Positions 1-10,982 of a DNA stretch of 64,000 bases are shown one piece after another (within the stretch, counting starts at the first letter, position 1; each line of letters opens with the position of its first letter). Made by a program: the position numbers and the translations under genes. Location: assembly GCA_050084515.1 (NCBI GenBank), contig CM114272.1, positions 38,998,001-39,062,000 on the forward strand, written 5' to 3'. Below the pieces are notes generated by a model. The model was not told the DNA's origin. It saw only the letters and a program-made list of their open reading frames with translations, and ran no database searches. Source of the stretch: Blasia pusilla (taxonomy: Eukaryota > Marchantiophyta > Marchantiopsida > Blasiales).

Positions 1-800
1 TAATTTTGTGGAAAATGAAACAGATCCCGCATAGATCAAACATCGCGGCGTTACGCTTCCTGGCAACCACTTGATAGAGCGCGTCAAGACAAGAGCCATT
101 GTCACCCGCACAGAACAGACGCTAATCTGTCCTTGTGCTTCAGAACAAATTCACTGTTCGCCGAGACAACAATGCGCACCTATATCATCCTACTCATGGT
201 CAAATTTAGCACTTCGCAGCCACCATCACAACTTCAAAACACTATCTACCCGTGATCACAGCTCCAATTCCTGACCCCAACTTCACAACCAACTGAACAT
301 AATCACCGCTTCTTTTCGTACAATTCCTCCATACGGATTACGATCCGCTGGTCCCAAAATGTTTCTTCCCTACTCTGTCAAGTCTGCATCAAACAAAAAA
401 CCACACGCGCGCACACCGTTTCTGTGTATCCGGTTCTGTACACTTCTGAAGCGCACCCTGCTCGAGTCCTGCAATATCTGGCGGGCACCATCGATCATAC
501 AAGTTCAAAACGAGGTACCAAAGCGTCATCTACAAAACATCAAACTCGGCAAACCAAGACCGCGTGGAGCTTAGCTCTACCAAGCCCACACTGTGTGTGC
601 CACGCTCCATAGTCCACAAAACCTCTCGGCAGTCGTCCTACCTCAAGCCCCACTCACCTAAACAGAAATCCGCTCGTCCAAATCCACACGATATCTCCAG
701 CCACCGCCAAAACCTGTCGTCTCTCGCTTTGAAAGCGAGACATTTGGGGTTAAAACGTCCGGTGCCACAAATCATATCTATGCTCATTTTGGTAACCTAA
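1..800. other. No gene recognised; short hairpin
   Basis: Short overlapping ORFs here match no family I know. A perfect inverted repeat lies at 722-740 (TCTCGCTTT, one-base loop, AAAGCGAGA), which would form a 9-bp stem. The stretch may be the tail of a repeat that starts outside the window, but nothing shows this. Confidence 0.4.
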
Positions 801-1800
801 CTCGTTACTATTTCTAATTTTATTTTTTTCATTTTAAAATACGAAAAATACATAAATTTGATATTTATGTACGTGTGAGGTTAAATATTATTGTAAAAAA
901 ATATGCGGCCTATGCAGTTTGAATAATGACGGTGAAAATAGTTTGACGGTTTGATTAATGACGGCGAAAATAGTTGCTAGGTAAAAGTGAAACTCTAGGT
1001 AAAATACTTAGTTCAATCATGATCAAACTTTTTGAAAAAATATTTTTTAAAATATATATATATTATTGTGGGAGAGTGTCTTTTTATTTCGCAACCTCTT
1101 TTTTTCTTAATACGTGGCATTTTTTGCCTATGGGATCGTTTGACCTATGGGCCAATAAGATTGTGGAAACCAATTTGAGAGTTAAGTCTCATTTTGGGAG
1201 TTGATTTAAACCCATCCATCATGCCTGTACTAGTAATAAAATGAATTAATTTAGTGCAAAATGTTGTAAGTATGTTGAGGTGTGTTATTGTAAAAGTAAT
1301 GCATGAGAATATAGTGCAGATTTTAGAATGGGGAAAAGAATTATGATTGCAGTAAATTAAAGAAGAAGTGTAGTAATTTGGTAGAATAGTAATAAAGTTA
1401 TGAAAAATTGGAACATATTAAAGATAGTATTCTAGAAAGTGATAGCGTTTGAGTTAAAATTTCCTGAATATTGGAACTTGTGGATATGGAAATGTGGATG
1501 AAAGCACTACACTTGTTTAGAAGTAGAAATACAAATATATTGAACGTGGACTATTGAAGTTCTAGATGTGTAAGTAAATGTATCAAATATAATGGCTATT
1601 GCATTGTAAAATGTTGTGTAAGTAAAGTTTGCAATTTGTGGTGGGAAAACAACAAAGCAAAGTGAAATAACATGCAAATTATTGGATCATGGATAGTAAA
1701 TTAGTAATACACCAAATTAAAAAATCTATTATGTAGAAGATGGTGGAAAGAGTGCAAGGCTTAGGAATGGCTACATGGAATCTTTAGAAGGATGTCATGA
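801..1800. other. AT-rich spacer with a 32-bp tandem duplication
   Basis: AT-rich and without coding signal. A 25-bp segment at 918-942 recurs at 950-974 with two substitutions (period 32 bp). No promoter or element end was recognised. Confidence 0.5.
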
Positions 1801-4065
1801 CTGTTAGGATAGATCAGTGGGATCTAGCAAAACGTGTGCACGAGTAGTAGAGGACAGGCCTAGGAGGTCGAGGTTGACCTTTTGAGGCCTCGGGAAACTT
1901 GAGAGAGCATGTTTTCCCTTCGTTTCGGCTCATTTGGAGCCATATAGAGAAACTTACTATTTCGGGTAAGTTTCCATGTTGGGGATAGTTGAATTTCCAC
2001 TTTGGAAAGTGGCCCTTGAACCGCTACAGCACGTCAAGAGCCAAGGAGGTGACCTGCGAGCATAGGTTACCGTTGAGAGGGCTTGGGAGAGGGAAGGGGG
2101 TATACCTCCAAGAGAGAGAGCTTGAGAGCTCATTCTCTCTTTGTTGAACCTCTTGGCATGAGGCGGCGGAGCTATGGTCTTGCTTGCTTTGTGTGTGTAA
2201 CCCATGCCTCTCATTAGGAGAGTGGGTTTGGTTTGACATTGAGAGACACATGTGAGAACTATAGTGTCGTGAGAGAGATTTGACCTTACTTTACAAAGAG
2301 AGAGTGAGAGAGCTTCATGGGGGAGCTCGCTGGTCACTCATTGTTTTTGCAAGTTGGGGACCGTGTTCCCCGTTCAGCGGCTCATGGGAGTGCTCAGTAG
2401 AGCAAGGGCTGCTTTGATTGTTCTTTGCATTTGTCGACTTTTCGTGTGGAAGAGTGGTGCGCGGAAGCGCTGCCCAATTTCTGATAGTGATTGATTATGG
2501 GGGCGGGTTGCCCCCATGCCGGTGCTCTCGAGAGCACCATGTAGCTTGTTGATTTGTATTTTGACAGGTTTTACATTTTCGTTGGGAGAAATCAGCGCGG
2601 AAGCGCTGCCAAATTTTTGTAGGAGAAAGAGACATTGGGATTTACAACAGTCCCCATAAGTTTTTACTAGAATTTTTTATTCTAAATATTTTTTATGCTG
2701 TTGTAGATCATGAAGCTGTACACGTTGTGCAATAAACATTGCATAATTTGGAGCTGTGAGCAAAAATTTATGGTCAATCTTGCAAAATTGTCATTGCTAG
2801 GCGAGTTTTAGGGTTAAATTGTTCAAACCCTAAACCAGCCGCCATGCCGACGTCGGCCGTTGCCATCACCGTCACCATCAACAGTCCGCCGTCCGTTGTC
2901 CATCCTTTGGTTGCCATTGTCGCCATTACGGTGTGGAGGGTCTTCCACGACGTTCGTTGATTCTCTGACTTGCGTCGCCACCACGTACTTTGTTTTGGCG
3001 GCCACCATCATCGCAGTTTCGTCATCAACCAATAATGGCATATGACCTCCGGTTATGGTGTTTGAGTTTTGATTTCATGCTGCTATGTTGTGATTGGTAG
3101 CCACTCGACGAAGATCGAGTGCGTGCCATGACACCCGTAGCCGCAATGCGCTGCCCATTGCTGCACCGTGCCGCTCGTGGCCGCACTGCACCATCTCAAT
3201 CGCGGAACCGCTCCTTCACTAAGAAGCAGAGCGTATGAATTTCTGATTAAGGAGGGTATGCCGCCGAGTGCCGCACCCCATTCCCGAAAGTGTCGTGCTG
3301 TTTGTAGCCATTCTGTGCCGCCAGTACTGCACCAGACCATTCGACCTGCACCACATCGAGGAGCTTGAGCAGCATCAATATGAGAGGAGTACAACTTGCT
3401 GATTGGAGGAGTTGTCTTCACGACCGAGTTGGGGTTGAGATTTGTAGTTGCTGAGGAGCAATATCGACATGTGTTCAGGTTACCCATTCTGGTCCTTTAC
3501 CCTGTACGTGTGAGGGATTCTGGGATTTGGGTAGTTTATTTGGGGATATTGGGTTGTGTGGATGTTGAAGCATCATTCATGTATGTGATTTAGGGGACAT
3601 GGACCTTTGTGGGATGTCCGGAGTTGAGGGTAGGTTGTCGATGAGATGATTTCCTGATCGATTTGTCGCACCACACCGCATGTTGCCGCACGTTACACTT
3701 CTCGGGGAGGGAGAGTGTAGATTGAGTGCCGTATGTTTGGGATGAGTGATTGAGGGATAACGGGCAAGGTTGAGAGTGATCGGGTGAGAGGGGCACGAAG
3801 GTCATCACGGCGTCCATTTGGGGCTTTGAGAGACAAGGTGGTGAACCCGAGAGTAGCTCTAGAGGTTTTACGCGGAGTGGTGCGAGGTTCCGAGGGTCTC
3901 CACGTGATGGACCACCTCGACCTCCTTCTGTGTCATCGTCAGACAAGGGGGAGGGTGTAGAGGAGTTTGTGAGCACATCGCCACACATTGTGAGTGGTGG
4001 AGTTGTGTGACTCCCAATGGGCCAAGAACTCTAGAGAGTTTCACCCATTTATAGCATAGAACGGT
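1801..4065 (+). mobile_element. 5' LTR/leader of DNMT-bearing retroelement, copy 1
   Basis: This region is collinear, in inverted orientation, with 59863-62511. Shared blocks include the segment around 2110-2260 (matching about 62010-62170) and the run into gag at 4020-4065. In the inverted copy the LTR begins TGTTGC at 62511; here its first ~40 bp are missing, so the LTR is 5'-truncated near 1801. I could not place the LTR end or a primer-binding site, so LTR and untranslated leader are not separated. ORFs inside it on either strand are not supported as genes. Confidence 0.6.
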
Positions 4066-5229
4066 ATGTTCCAGCATTTAGAGGGGACGCCCACGGACGA
4101 TTACCATGAGTTCTCTCGGAGATGTGCACGTGAGATGAAGGCGTGGAGGCCCTACTATGACCCATATTATGTGTCATGGACGGAGCTGTTCCCAGATGAG
4201 GAGAAGGAGTCAGGAGAGGGTACTTCCTCTTCCACTAGTGACGTTTTAGGAGGGGTCACTCGCACTAGAGCAGTTGCACCGTCTAGTCGTGTTCGTCCCA
4301 GGTTCTACCCTGTAGTTGAGTTCTTTGCTAAGTTAAGGGCGAGCTACCAAGGGGTACAGACAGAGAAGTTGTAGAGCATCCACAACTTCTAGAGGCGCCC
4401 AAATGAGAGTTTGCGTGAGGCTTACACTCGCTTGCGCCGGTTGATCAACGTCACTCAAGGGGTGACAGAGGCTCAGGCTATCCAGTCATGGTACGCGATG
4501 CTAGACTGGACCCTACGGACGCGGGTGTGGGAGGGGATACTTCTTATGAACACCTTCCCTACGTTTAGAGATGTTTTTAGGACCGCCGAGAATATTGAGC
4601 GCAACATGGCGGAGGAGAGCGTAGCCACCATGGGTTCTGGGTGAGAGCAGTCACGATTGGCTGCACCACTTGTGCAGCAACGTGGACTCTGAGATAGGTC
4701 GACTGTGGCACCACGAGCTCAAGGAGGATACCGAGAGGCCGTGCCACAAAGACCTGCGTCTTTATATGCGGCTCAGCAGCAGCCGCCTACTATTACTTGT
4801 TGGTCATGTGGTGGAGCCCATCATCAGCGCGATTGTACTCATCAGGGTCATGGACGTGTGCTTCGGCATGGAGGAGGAGATGGTGCTGAACCAAGAGGTT
4901 ATTAGTGTGACTATTGTCAAAGGTATGGTCATACATACGCCAAGTGTTTCAATTTACATCCTGAGTTACGTCCGGAACAAGGGCCAGAGAGGGCACCAGA
5001 GCAAGTAGCCGGTCCGAGTGGGCCTAGAGATCGTGCACTAGGTGGTCCCGTTGGGGGACGAGGAGCTAGAGTTGCCCGACAAGGTGGTGGAGCTGCCCAT
5101 GGAGGAGGTAGAGTACCACCACCTAGACGCGTCGTGGGAGACGCCGGAGGTGAGGATGGGATAGTTGCTCAGATACAACAGCTATAGGAGCAAATTGCCG
5201 CTATGGCATTGAGGTTACTCGATGCCTGA
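4066..5229 (+). pseudogene. Retroelement gag with two CCHC zinc knuckles (DNMT retroelement)
   Basis: One reading frame runs from ATG 4066, with in-frame stops at 4372, about 4390, 4642, about 4690, 4903, 5185 and 5227. The N-terminal part resembles a retroviral-type Gag capsid region (SWYAMLDWTLRTRVWEG, FRDVFRTAENIERNM). It is followed by knuckles CWSCGGAHHQRDC and CDYCQRYGHTYAKC separated by one TAG, then a Gly/Arg-rich basic tail. Gag would package the element RNA. The next coding block keeps the same frame, so gag, protease and methyltransferase were probably one polyprotein. All stops are TAG or TGA. The start fits copy 3, which has the equivalent ATG and the residues DDYHEFS at its own gag start. 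Confidence 0.7.
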
Positions 5230-5232
5230 TCC

Positions 5233-6633
5233 ATGGCATTGAAATCATATGGAGCAGCCAAAGATATGGAGGATCCTAGTTGGATGTGCGGGGTTGCCCA
5301 GATGGAGACCGCTGCAGTTGTGACGCGTGGAGCAGCCGCAGAGTTGGATCCACAGCGAGGGGAAGCCAAAAAACAGACTAGGCTTCCTCAATCTTTCACG
5401 TTGTCCGAAGCGATAAGGACCCCATCGATGGGTCCTCATCAAAGTTCTTGGAGAGTTGGTGATGTTATTGGTGTGCAAGCACGGAGGGCAATGGGAGAAG
5501 CAAGTGCGACAACTCCTATTGTTGATGCTCAAGAGGGGCATGTGTCGAGCACGTTGTTGGGGGCGGCCACCGTTGTGTACCGCACTCCTTTATTTTCTGC
5601 TTTCGATGTTATGACGTTTGGGGGTATGCCCGCCGAGGCTTTTTAGCTGGACGCTTCACTATGTGAGCGTGGAGTTGGTATTCCTACATCACGTTCAGAG
5701 GAGGTGATAGGTGAGCCCTTGGAGCGGATGCTCGTGTCGTCCACATCAGATTCATGGTAGACTGTGGCTGCTAGGATGGCGGAGATGTCCGCTAGACCCG
5801 AAATAGAGCATGCCATGGCTTCTCTTGGTGTTGTGTTACTCGATAACCAAGGAGAGGTCTTCAAGTTGGTGAGTCCCGGAGATAGAGCTTTTAATCCGTA
5901 GCGCGTCTTGTTGGATTTAGGAGCGCAACCCTTGATGTTGGGGAAAGCGTCATTCAGAGGATTGGGCTTGACGAGAGCCGATGTGGAGCGTTGTCCATTC
6001 CAGATACAGACATCCTTGGGTGGAGTGAGTACCACAGAGTATATCACCCGATAGGAGGTCATGGTGAGGATTTGCCCAGAACATCCTACAGATGAGTCGG
6101 TGGTGCGAGCCAAGACAATAGTGACTGATGCAGAGTCCTACAACGTCTTGGTTGGTGGAGCAATGTTATACCCAATGGGGTTTTCCCTGGATTAGTGGGA
6201 GGAGTCAACGTCCTACAGACCAAGATGGCAGTCAGGTGATGGGCGCCTTAGCTCAATACCCATTCGATTCAAAGGTGCAATGACCGAGCGACGGCCAGGA
6301 GAGGTGGCGACCTTCGTAGCATTTAGTAGTGCCATCACTTGGCCTAGTGATTTGATTGAGGGACATGTCCATGTAGAGGATACTCCCGTTACTGACATTT
6401 CTATGGAGAGGAGTGTTATGGTAGTCGCATCATTCCGTGGAGGAGAGGTGCCGTTGTGGGGCTTGATTGAGGAGCTTCGACGATTGGCAGATGAGCACGT
6501 GCAGACCGCGTGGAGCGAGGCGTTTGCACCGGAGCGTGATGGGTCTGAGGAACCCAAGGTAGCAAGGAGTGCTATGATGATACCCTTGGATACCACACCC
6601 ATTGTGAGGTGTATCCCAGAGGAGGGTATTTGA
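5233..6633 (+). pseudogene. Retropepsin-like protease and central region (DNMT retroelement)
   Basis: Same frame as gag; stops at 5644, 5758, 5899, 6052, 6193 and 6631. A protease-like core VLLDLGAQPLMLGK lies at about 5902-5945. The fragment copy at 26837-27764 reads VLLDSRAQPLMFGK at this place, so the inferred ancestral active site is D-S-G-A, and each copy has lost a different residue. Downstream lies SYNVLVGGAMLYPMGF (about 6140-6187). No reverse transcriptase, RNase H or integrase motif occurs between the protease and the methyltransferase. The element is therefore either non-autonomous or deleted for pol. Confidence 0.65.
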
Positions 6634-6636
6634 GTG

Positions 6637-7412
6637 TTAGATCTCTTTGGAGGGATTAGCACCGGGTTAGCTCCTGTTTTGCAGGCAGGAGTGCGAGTGC
6701 AGCAGTACTTGTGTGTGGAGAGTGATGATGTTGCAAGGCGCGTCTCACTACGACATGTGGCGTAGTTACACCTACGTTTTCCCGACTTATTGTCTACGTC
6801 CGAGATACAGCGGTACCAGAGTTCCCTACCGAGGGATATTTCGTTGTTGGGGGCGCATGACTTAGAGTGGGTAGGGACCATTGATTTGGTCATTGCCAAT
6901 TGGCCATATCAGGGCCAATCGAGTGTTGGACGAGGCAATGGGTTGGCTAACACTTGGTCCAGGTTGTTTTGGGAGATGTTGAGGGTCTTACGGCAATTCA
7001 AGAGCACCAGTCTTGTTCTCCAGCCTACATTTTGGAGAATGTGCCAATCTTAGGAGACTCTAGGTCACGGGTGGTGACGAGTGCTTATCAGGTGCGTACA
7101 TGGATCGGCCCAACAGTGTTCTTGGATGTGGCAAGTGTAGGTTCTAGAGCCTATTGCTCGCATCTATGGTGGACCAACTTGGTGCCCCATGCGGTGTTAC
7201 GGAGGGCATATGCGAGAGTGGAGCGCCCCTCCCATTTGTTAGTGGATGCCATTCTTGATCTAGGTCGTCAATCACAGGCAGTGAAGCATGACGATAGACC
7301 ACCGTTGACTGTGGTCAACAGGGTAGGCAGGCCGCGGGCAGCCTTGCCCACGTTTGTGAGTTTTCTTGCTTCCTATGTCGCGCCCCTACTCTCCTTGAAC
7401 GTCAATCTTTAG
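6637..7412 (+). pseudogene. C5-cytosine DNA methyltransferase carried by a retroelement
   Basis: Conserved C5-methyltransferase motifs occur in the usual order. Motif I (SAM binding) is VLDLFGGISTGLAP at 6637. Motif II is YLCVESDD. Motif IV is DLVIANWPYQGQSSVGRG at about 6885, followed by SRLFWEMLRVLR. Motif VI is AYILENVP at about 7024. A motif VIII-like region is VGSRAYCSHLWWTNL at about 7137. The overall order resembles DNMT3/DRM-like and related algal enzymes. Lesions: TAG at 6763 (expected Gln), one frameshift between about 6980 and 7020, and Pro-Cys replaced by Pro-Tyr in motif IV, which removes the catalytic cysteine. The stop at 7410-7412 directly precedes an LTR-like TGTTGC. The gene is in frame with protease, so it was probably expressed as part of the polyprotein. 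This copy cannot be active. Confidence 0.8.
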
Positions 7413-7455
7413 TGTTGCGGAAGTGTACGTTCAGTAGGATATGATCTCATCGCCG
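7413..7455 (+). mobile_element. Start of the 3' LTR of DNMT retroelement copy 1
   Basis: TGTTGCGGAAGTGTACGTTC begins right after the methyltransferase stop. It matches the LTR start at 62511 on the minus strand (TGTTGCTAAAGTGTACGTTC). Similarity fades after about 40 bp, where sequence assigned to the chromovirus begins. Confidence 0.55.
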
Positions 7456-8387
7456 ATCTGCATCCAAACACGCACTCTCGTTAGTCGGGTCCGGGCCAAC
7501 CAGCGTTCCAACCCACCAAGTTCTCAACTCGGCATCTCATCAAGCTCAACCTTCCTTAATTCCTAGTTTCCAAAACATGGCAAGTCCTTCAAGACTTGGA
7601 AGAGACTTCCTGATTAGTCCAGGAACCTAAAACGGCACTTGCGCGCTTAGCGATCCCAACTGTTCAACGGACCTCATGCGAGTTCCAAACCGAGACCCAA
7701 CTAATTGAGTCGCGGGGTGAAATCCAAGAGAGATGTCTAAAATCGCCTCCGTAGACTTGGTTCAGGTTTTCCAACACAACCCCAAACTCTCGATCCGTTC
7801 CATGCCCTTGAGCCGCCCCATGGCGCCCAAAGTGGGGTTCGAGTTCCAAGCACTCTCGGAGACCTTCCCCCTTACTAGTACTTCTGAGGTTCTCCAATAA
7901 CACCCCCCCCCCCCCTTTGGAAAAGGAGGGTCGGGCCCTTCATTGTGGCCCTCAACCCGGCTCTACTTAAACTCGTTTTTGGGTTGTTTCTCAGCCGTTG
8001 CTTATGCGTTTGCAGAGATCTTTAGTGCGTTTGAACCGACTTTCCATAAGCCTTCCAACGAACCCTTGTTTAATCCAAACGCATCTGAGCGCTAAAAGTT
8101 ATGGTTATAAATACAGTCGGAAACTCTCAAACGCTAGTGGCGTTCCAAATCCGGATACCTAAACCCTTTGGCAACCCACTTTCTAGACTCGACTCCTTTC
8201 GAGTCTTATTCCACGTTTGGTCCAGGTTTCTCGGTCGCAACCACAACATCTGAAACGCGAAGCCTCGCTTGCGTCTGGTCTCTTGTCTCTTCTTCGAGAC
8301 TACTCCAACGCGCAAACCATCTTAGCGTGAGCCCGCTAATGTTCCAATGTTCCGCTTGGCACTCGTTTGGTCATGAGGGTCGCGACA
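7456..8387 (-). mobile_element. Candidate 3' LTR of the chromovirus
   Basis: On the minus strand a purine tract (AAAGAGGGATGAG) at about 8388-8400 is followed by TGTCGCGACC at 8387, a typical gypsy PPT-LTR junction. A TATA-like TATTTATA lies near 8107-8116 in the same orientation. The matching 5' LTR is absent because the element is truncated at about 12600, so the lower boundary is a guess. Confidence 0.5.
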
Positions 8388-9117
8388 CTCATCCCTCTTT
8401 AGAGGTTGATGCCCTCATCAACGCTAACCTTTGTTATGTCAAGTCTCCTGGGCAGCCTACCCCTTGACATTGAATTGCGTTCTGGTGGCTAACCCGCAAT
8501 TCCTCTTAGTCTACAGTTGTCGCTTTGCACCACTTAGAATTATTAGCCTCTCCTCTTTGATAAGCCTAGACTCATTCCAAAGAACTAACCTATCAAATAA
8601 GCTAACTAAGTGTGCAACCTTAGACTTTTCTGGCTCATTCCTGTAAACATCACACCTATTTACCTGGTCTATAATTCGTACTACTATTGGGTCGCTCTCG
8701 TATTCGACTTAGGCGCATCACTAAGTTTACTTATGTAGCCACAAGTAAGATCACCCCAAGCCCCAAGACAAACTTCATCTGCCCCGCCGACGTTAGGGCG
8801 AGCCCGAGTGCAATCCAACACAAGGTCCTGTTCTAGGTGCTTATCCACATACGAGCTCTCACCTCAAATACTCCTTGTCTGTCCTCTTGACTTACATCCT
8901 AAGCCTATGATGAACGACTCATAGCCGTGCACTACCACATACAAATTGCAATCAACTCTGGCATCGAATCTCCAAATCCATACACTCCTTTATTGCAACA
9001 CTAGCATATTCTAGTTACAACAGCCTTCGGCCCAAGATTCCAATGGTTACAAGTCATGTCTCTAGCTTCTCCTCGTACTAACATATGTGCTTCACTTGCA
9101 TTTGCTTGAAGTCTCAC
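8388..9117 (-). other. Chromovirus 3' untranslated region, no gene
   Basis: This lies between the chromodomain stop and the candidate polypurine tract. Short ORFs on both strands show no recognisable domain. Confidence 0.4.
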
Positions 9118-10706
9118 AACAACTCTTGCGCGTGTTCCAAATCCGCCTCCGGAATCTAAGTCGCCTCCTTCACATGGTAGCCCTTCCATTTAACCAAGTA
9201 TTCATACTTGTTGGCCCGACGCCTCGAACGTAAGATGGTCTCCACCTCAAACTCTAGCTCTTCGTTTATGATCACCGGGTGCGGTCTCACCACCTGTCTC
9301 CGCTCGAAACGTCCATTATCTTGAAGATATTTCTTCAACAATGACACATGAAAGGTCGGGTGAATCTTGAACTCGATCGGCAGCCCCAACGTATACACAT
9401 CCTCAAACGGGTTTGCCACAATCACATACGGTCCAGCATACTTGGTAGAAAACTTCGCAGACAACTCTTTCGGAAGAGTGAGATTCTTCACACTCAACCA
9501 CACTTGCTCTCCAACTTGAAATCGTACTTGGCGCTGACTCTTGTTAGCATGCTTAACGTACCTCATTTGAGCCTTTGCAAGACTTCGCCTTGCTCGCTCT
9601 TCCCGTTCTTGCATCTCTACCAACAAACCTTCTGCCATCGCTTGTCGTGTTCGTGCCAATGTGGTACCCTTCGAAAGGGCTAGGTCAAGAGGCCCTTCTA
9701 GCTCTCGTCCATTTTCCATGAGAAACGGAGATTCTCCAGTTGCAGAATGCTTGGTCGAGTTGTAGCAATACTCCGCCATGCTCAGCCACTTGACCCAATC
9801 TCGTTGATCAGCATTGACATAATTTCTTAAGTACTGATTCACGATTGAGTTTACCTTTTCAGTCTGTCCATCCGTCTGTGGGTGGAAAGCCGTACTGAAA
9901 CTCAGCTTGGTCTCAAACGTCCTGAAAAAGTGCTTCCAGAAAGCATTGGTAAACTTTGGATCCCGATCTGAAGCAATGCTCCTCGGAAAACCGTGAGCAC
10001 GCCACCAGCTATCGAGAAACAGTTGCAACGTCGTATAAGCCGTTGCGGAATCCACCGTCGGCACGAATCTCGCCAACTTGCTAAACCGATCAACAATCAC
10101 AAGTATAGCGTTGTAGCCCTCAGATTCCGGAAGACTCGTGATGAAATCCATACTCACACTTTGCAAGGGTCCTTCTGGGATCGGTAAGGGGTGCAGCAAG
10201 CCTTGTTTCTTATCATAAGAAACTCTATTTGCTTGGCAGGTCACACAGGTCTTCACATATTGAGCAACATCCTCCTTCATGTTGGGCCAAAAGAACCGCT
10301 TCGACAGAAGAGACAACGTAGATTTCTCTCCTTTATGTCCTGCCAAGGATCCGTCGTGACACTCCGCTAACACTTTGGTTCGCATCCTGCCTTGCTCTAC
10401 ATAGATCCTACTCTGCTTGAACCTTAGTAAACTGTGCCTCAAACTTATGTTGGCCACCGCCTCACCCTGCTTCAACTTCCTCAGGTACTCCCCTGCGTGA
10501 GCATCCTTCATATATCCTTCACGAATCCTTCTTTCCAGGTCTGTTTCTTTAGAGAATATTGCTCTCAAGACCTCTGTCGTCGATGGCATGTGTTCCTCCT
10601 TGCAACTCAACGCATCTGGAATCATATTATCTTTACCTGGCTTATGAATCAACTCAACATCCATTAGCGCCAAGGTATCATGCCATCGCAGTTGTTTCGG
10701 TGTCAC
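9118..10706 (-). pseudogene. Chromovirus integrase with C-terminal chromodomain
   Basis: One 516-residue open frame (9156-10706) starts in the RNase H tail (TPKQLRWHDTLALMDVELI). It continues through the H2C2 zinc-binding domain (HKGEKSTLSLLSKRFFWPN, CVTCQAN). The integrase core has the full catalytic triad: D in SMDFITSLPE, D in IASDRDPKF, E in GQTEKVNS. A chromodomain follows (EFEVETILRSRR, YEYLVKWKGY). TAG at 9156-9158 stands where the chromodomain normally has Trp, and the frame then continues IPEADLEHAQELL to a second stop near 9118. Integrase inserts the cDNA; the chromodomain of this clade directs it to marked chromatin. It is the best preserved retroelement frame in the window. Confidence 0.9.
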
Positions 10707-10712
10707 TCGATC

Positions 10713-10973
10713 CTAGGTCTCAAAATACTTGAGTGATATATTATCGGTGAATACTCGAGTCCTGTGGAGCCCTAGATAATGCCGCCACTTCCTCAAGCAA
10801 TGTACCACCGCAAACAATTCTTTCTTGTGAGTAGGCCATCTCCTTTCAGTATCTCTAAGCTTCTTGCTCTCGTATGCTACAAGTCTCCCTTCTTGCACCA
10901 ACATTCCTACAACCGCGAAATCACTAGCATCGGTATGCACTTCGAACGGTTTGTCAAACTCCGGCAGCTTCAA
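10713..10973 (-). pseudogene. Chromovirus RNase H
   Basis: Matches Ty3/gypsy RNase H: LPEFDKPFEVHTDASDFAVVG, then AYESKKLRDTERRWPTHKKE, then CLRKWRHYLG and VFTDNISLKY. It ends in TAG at 10713-10715 and resumes in the same frame as the RNase H tail/integrase ORF, where the family usually has Gln. The enzyme degrades the RNA of the RNA-DNA hybrid during reverse transcription. Confidence 0.85.
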
Positions 10974-10982
10974 TACTGGTTC

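Noticed and set aside
1957-2337. Minus-strand ORF (126 codons) with a similar ORF at 62008-62211
   Set aside because: The similarity comes from the repeated LTR/leader of the DNMT retroelement; no known domain, and the two ORFs are antisense to the element.
4372-6765. Recoded genetic code (UAG = Gln), as in some ulvophyte algae
   Set aside because: The same window has TAG at Trp positions (9156, 53288, 54363), TGA at Arg positions and many frameshifts. Decay explains this better, though the shared UAG at 5758 is kept as a finding.
6213-6899. Minus-strand ORF of 228 codons
   Set aside because: It is antisense to the protease-DNMT frame, which has recognisable motifs; the minus frame is merely free of stops.
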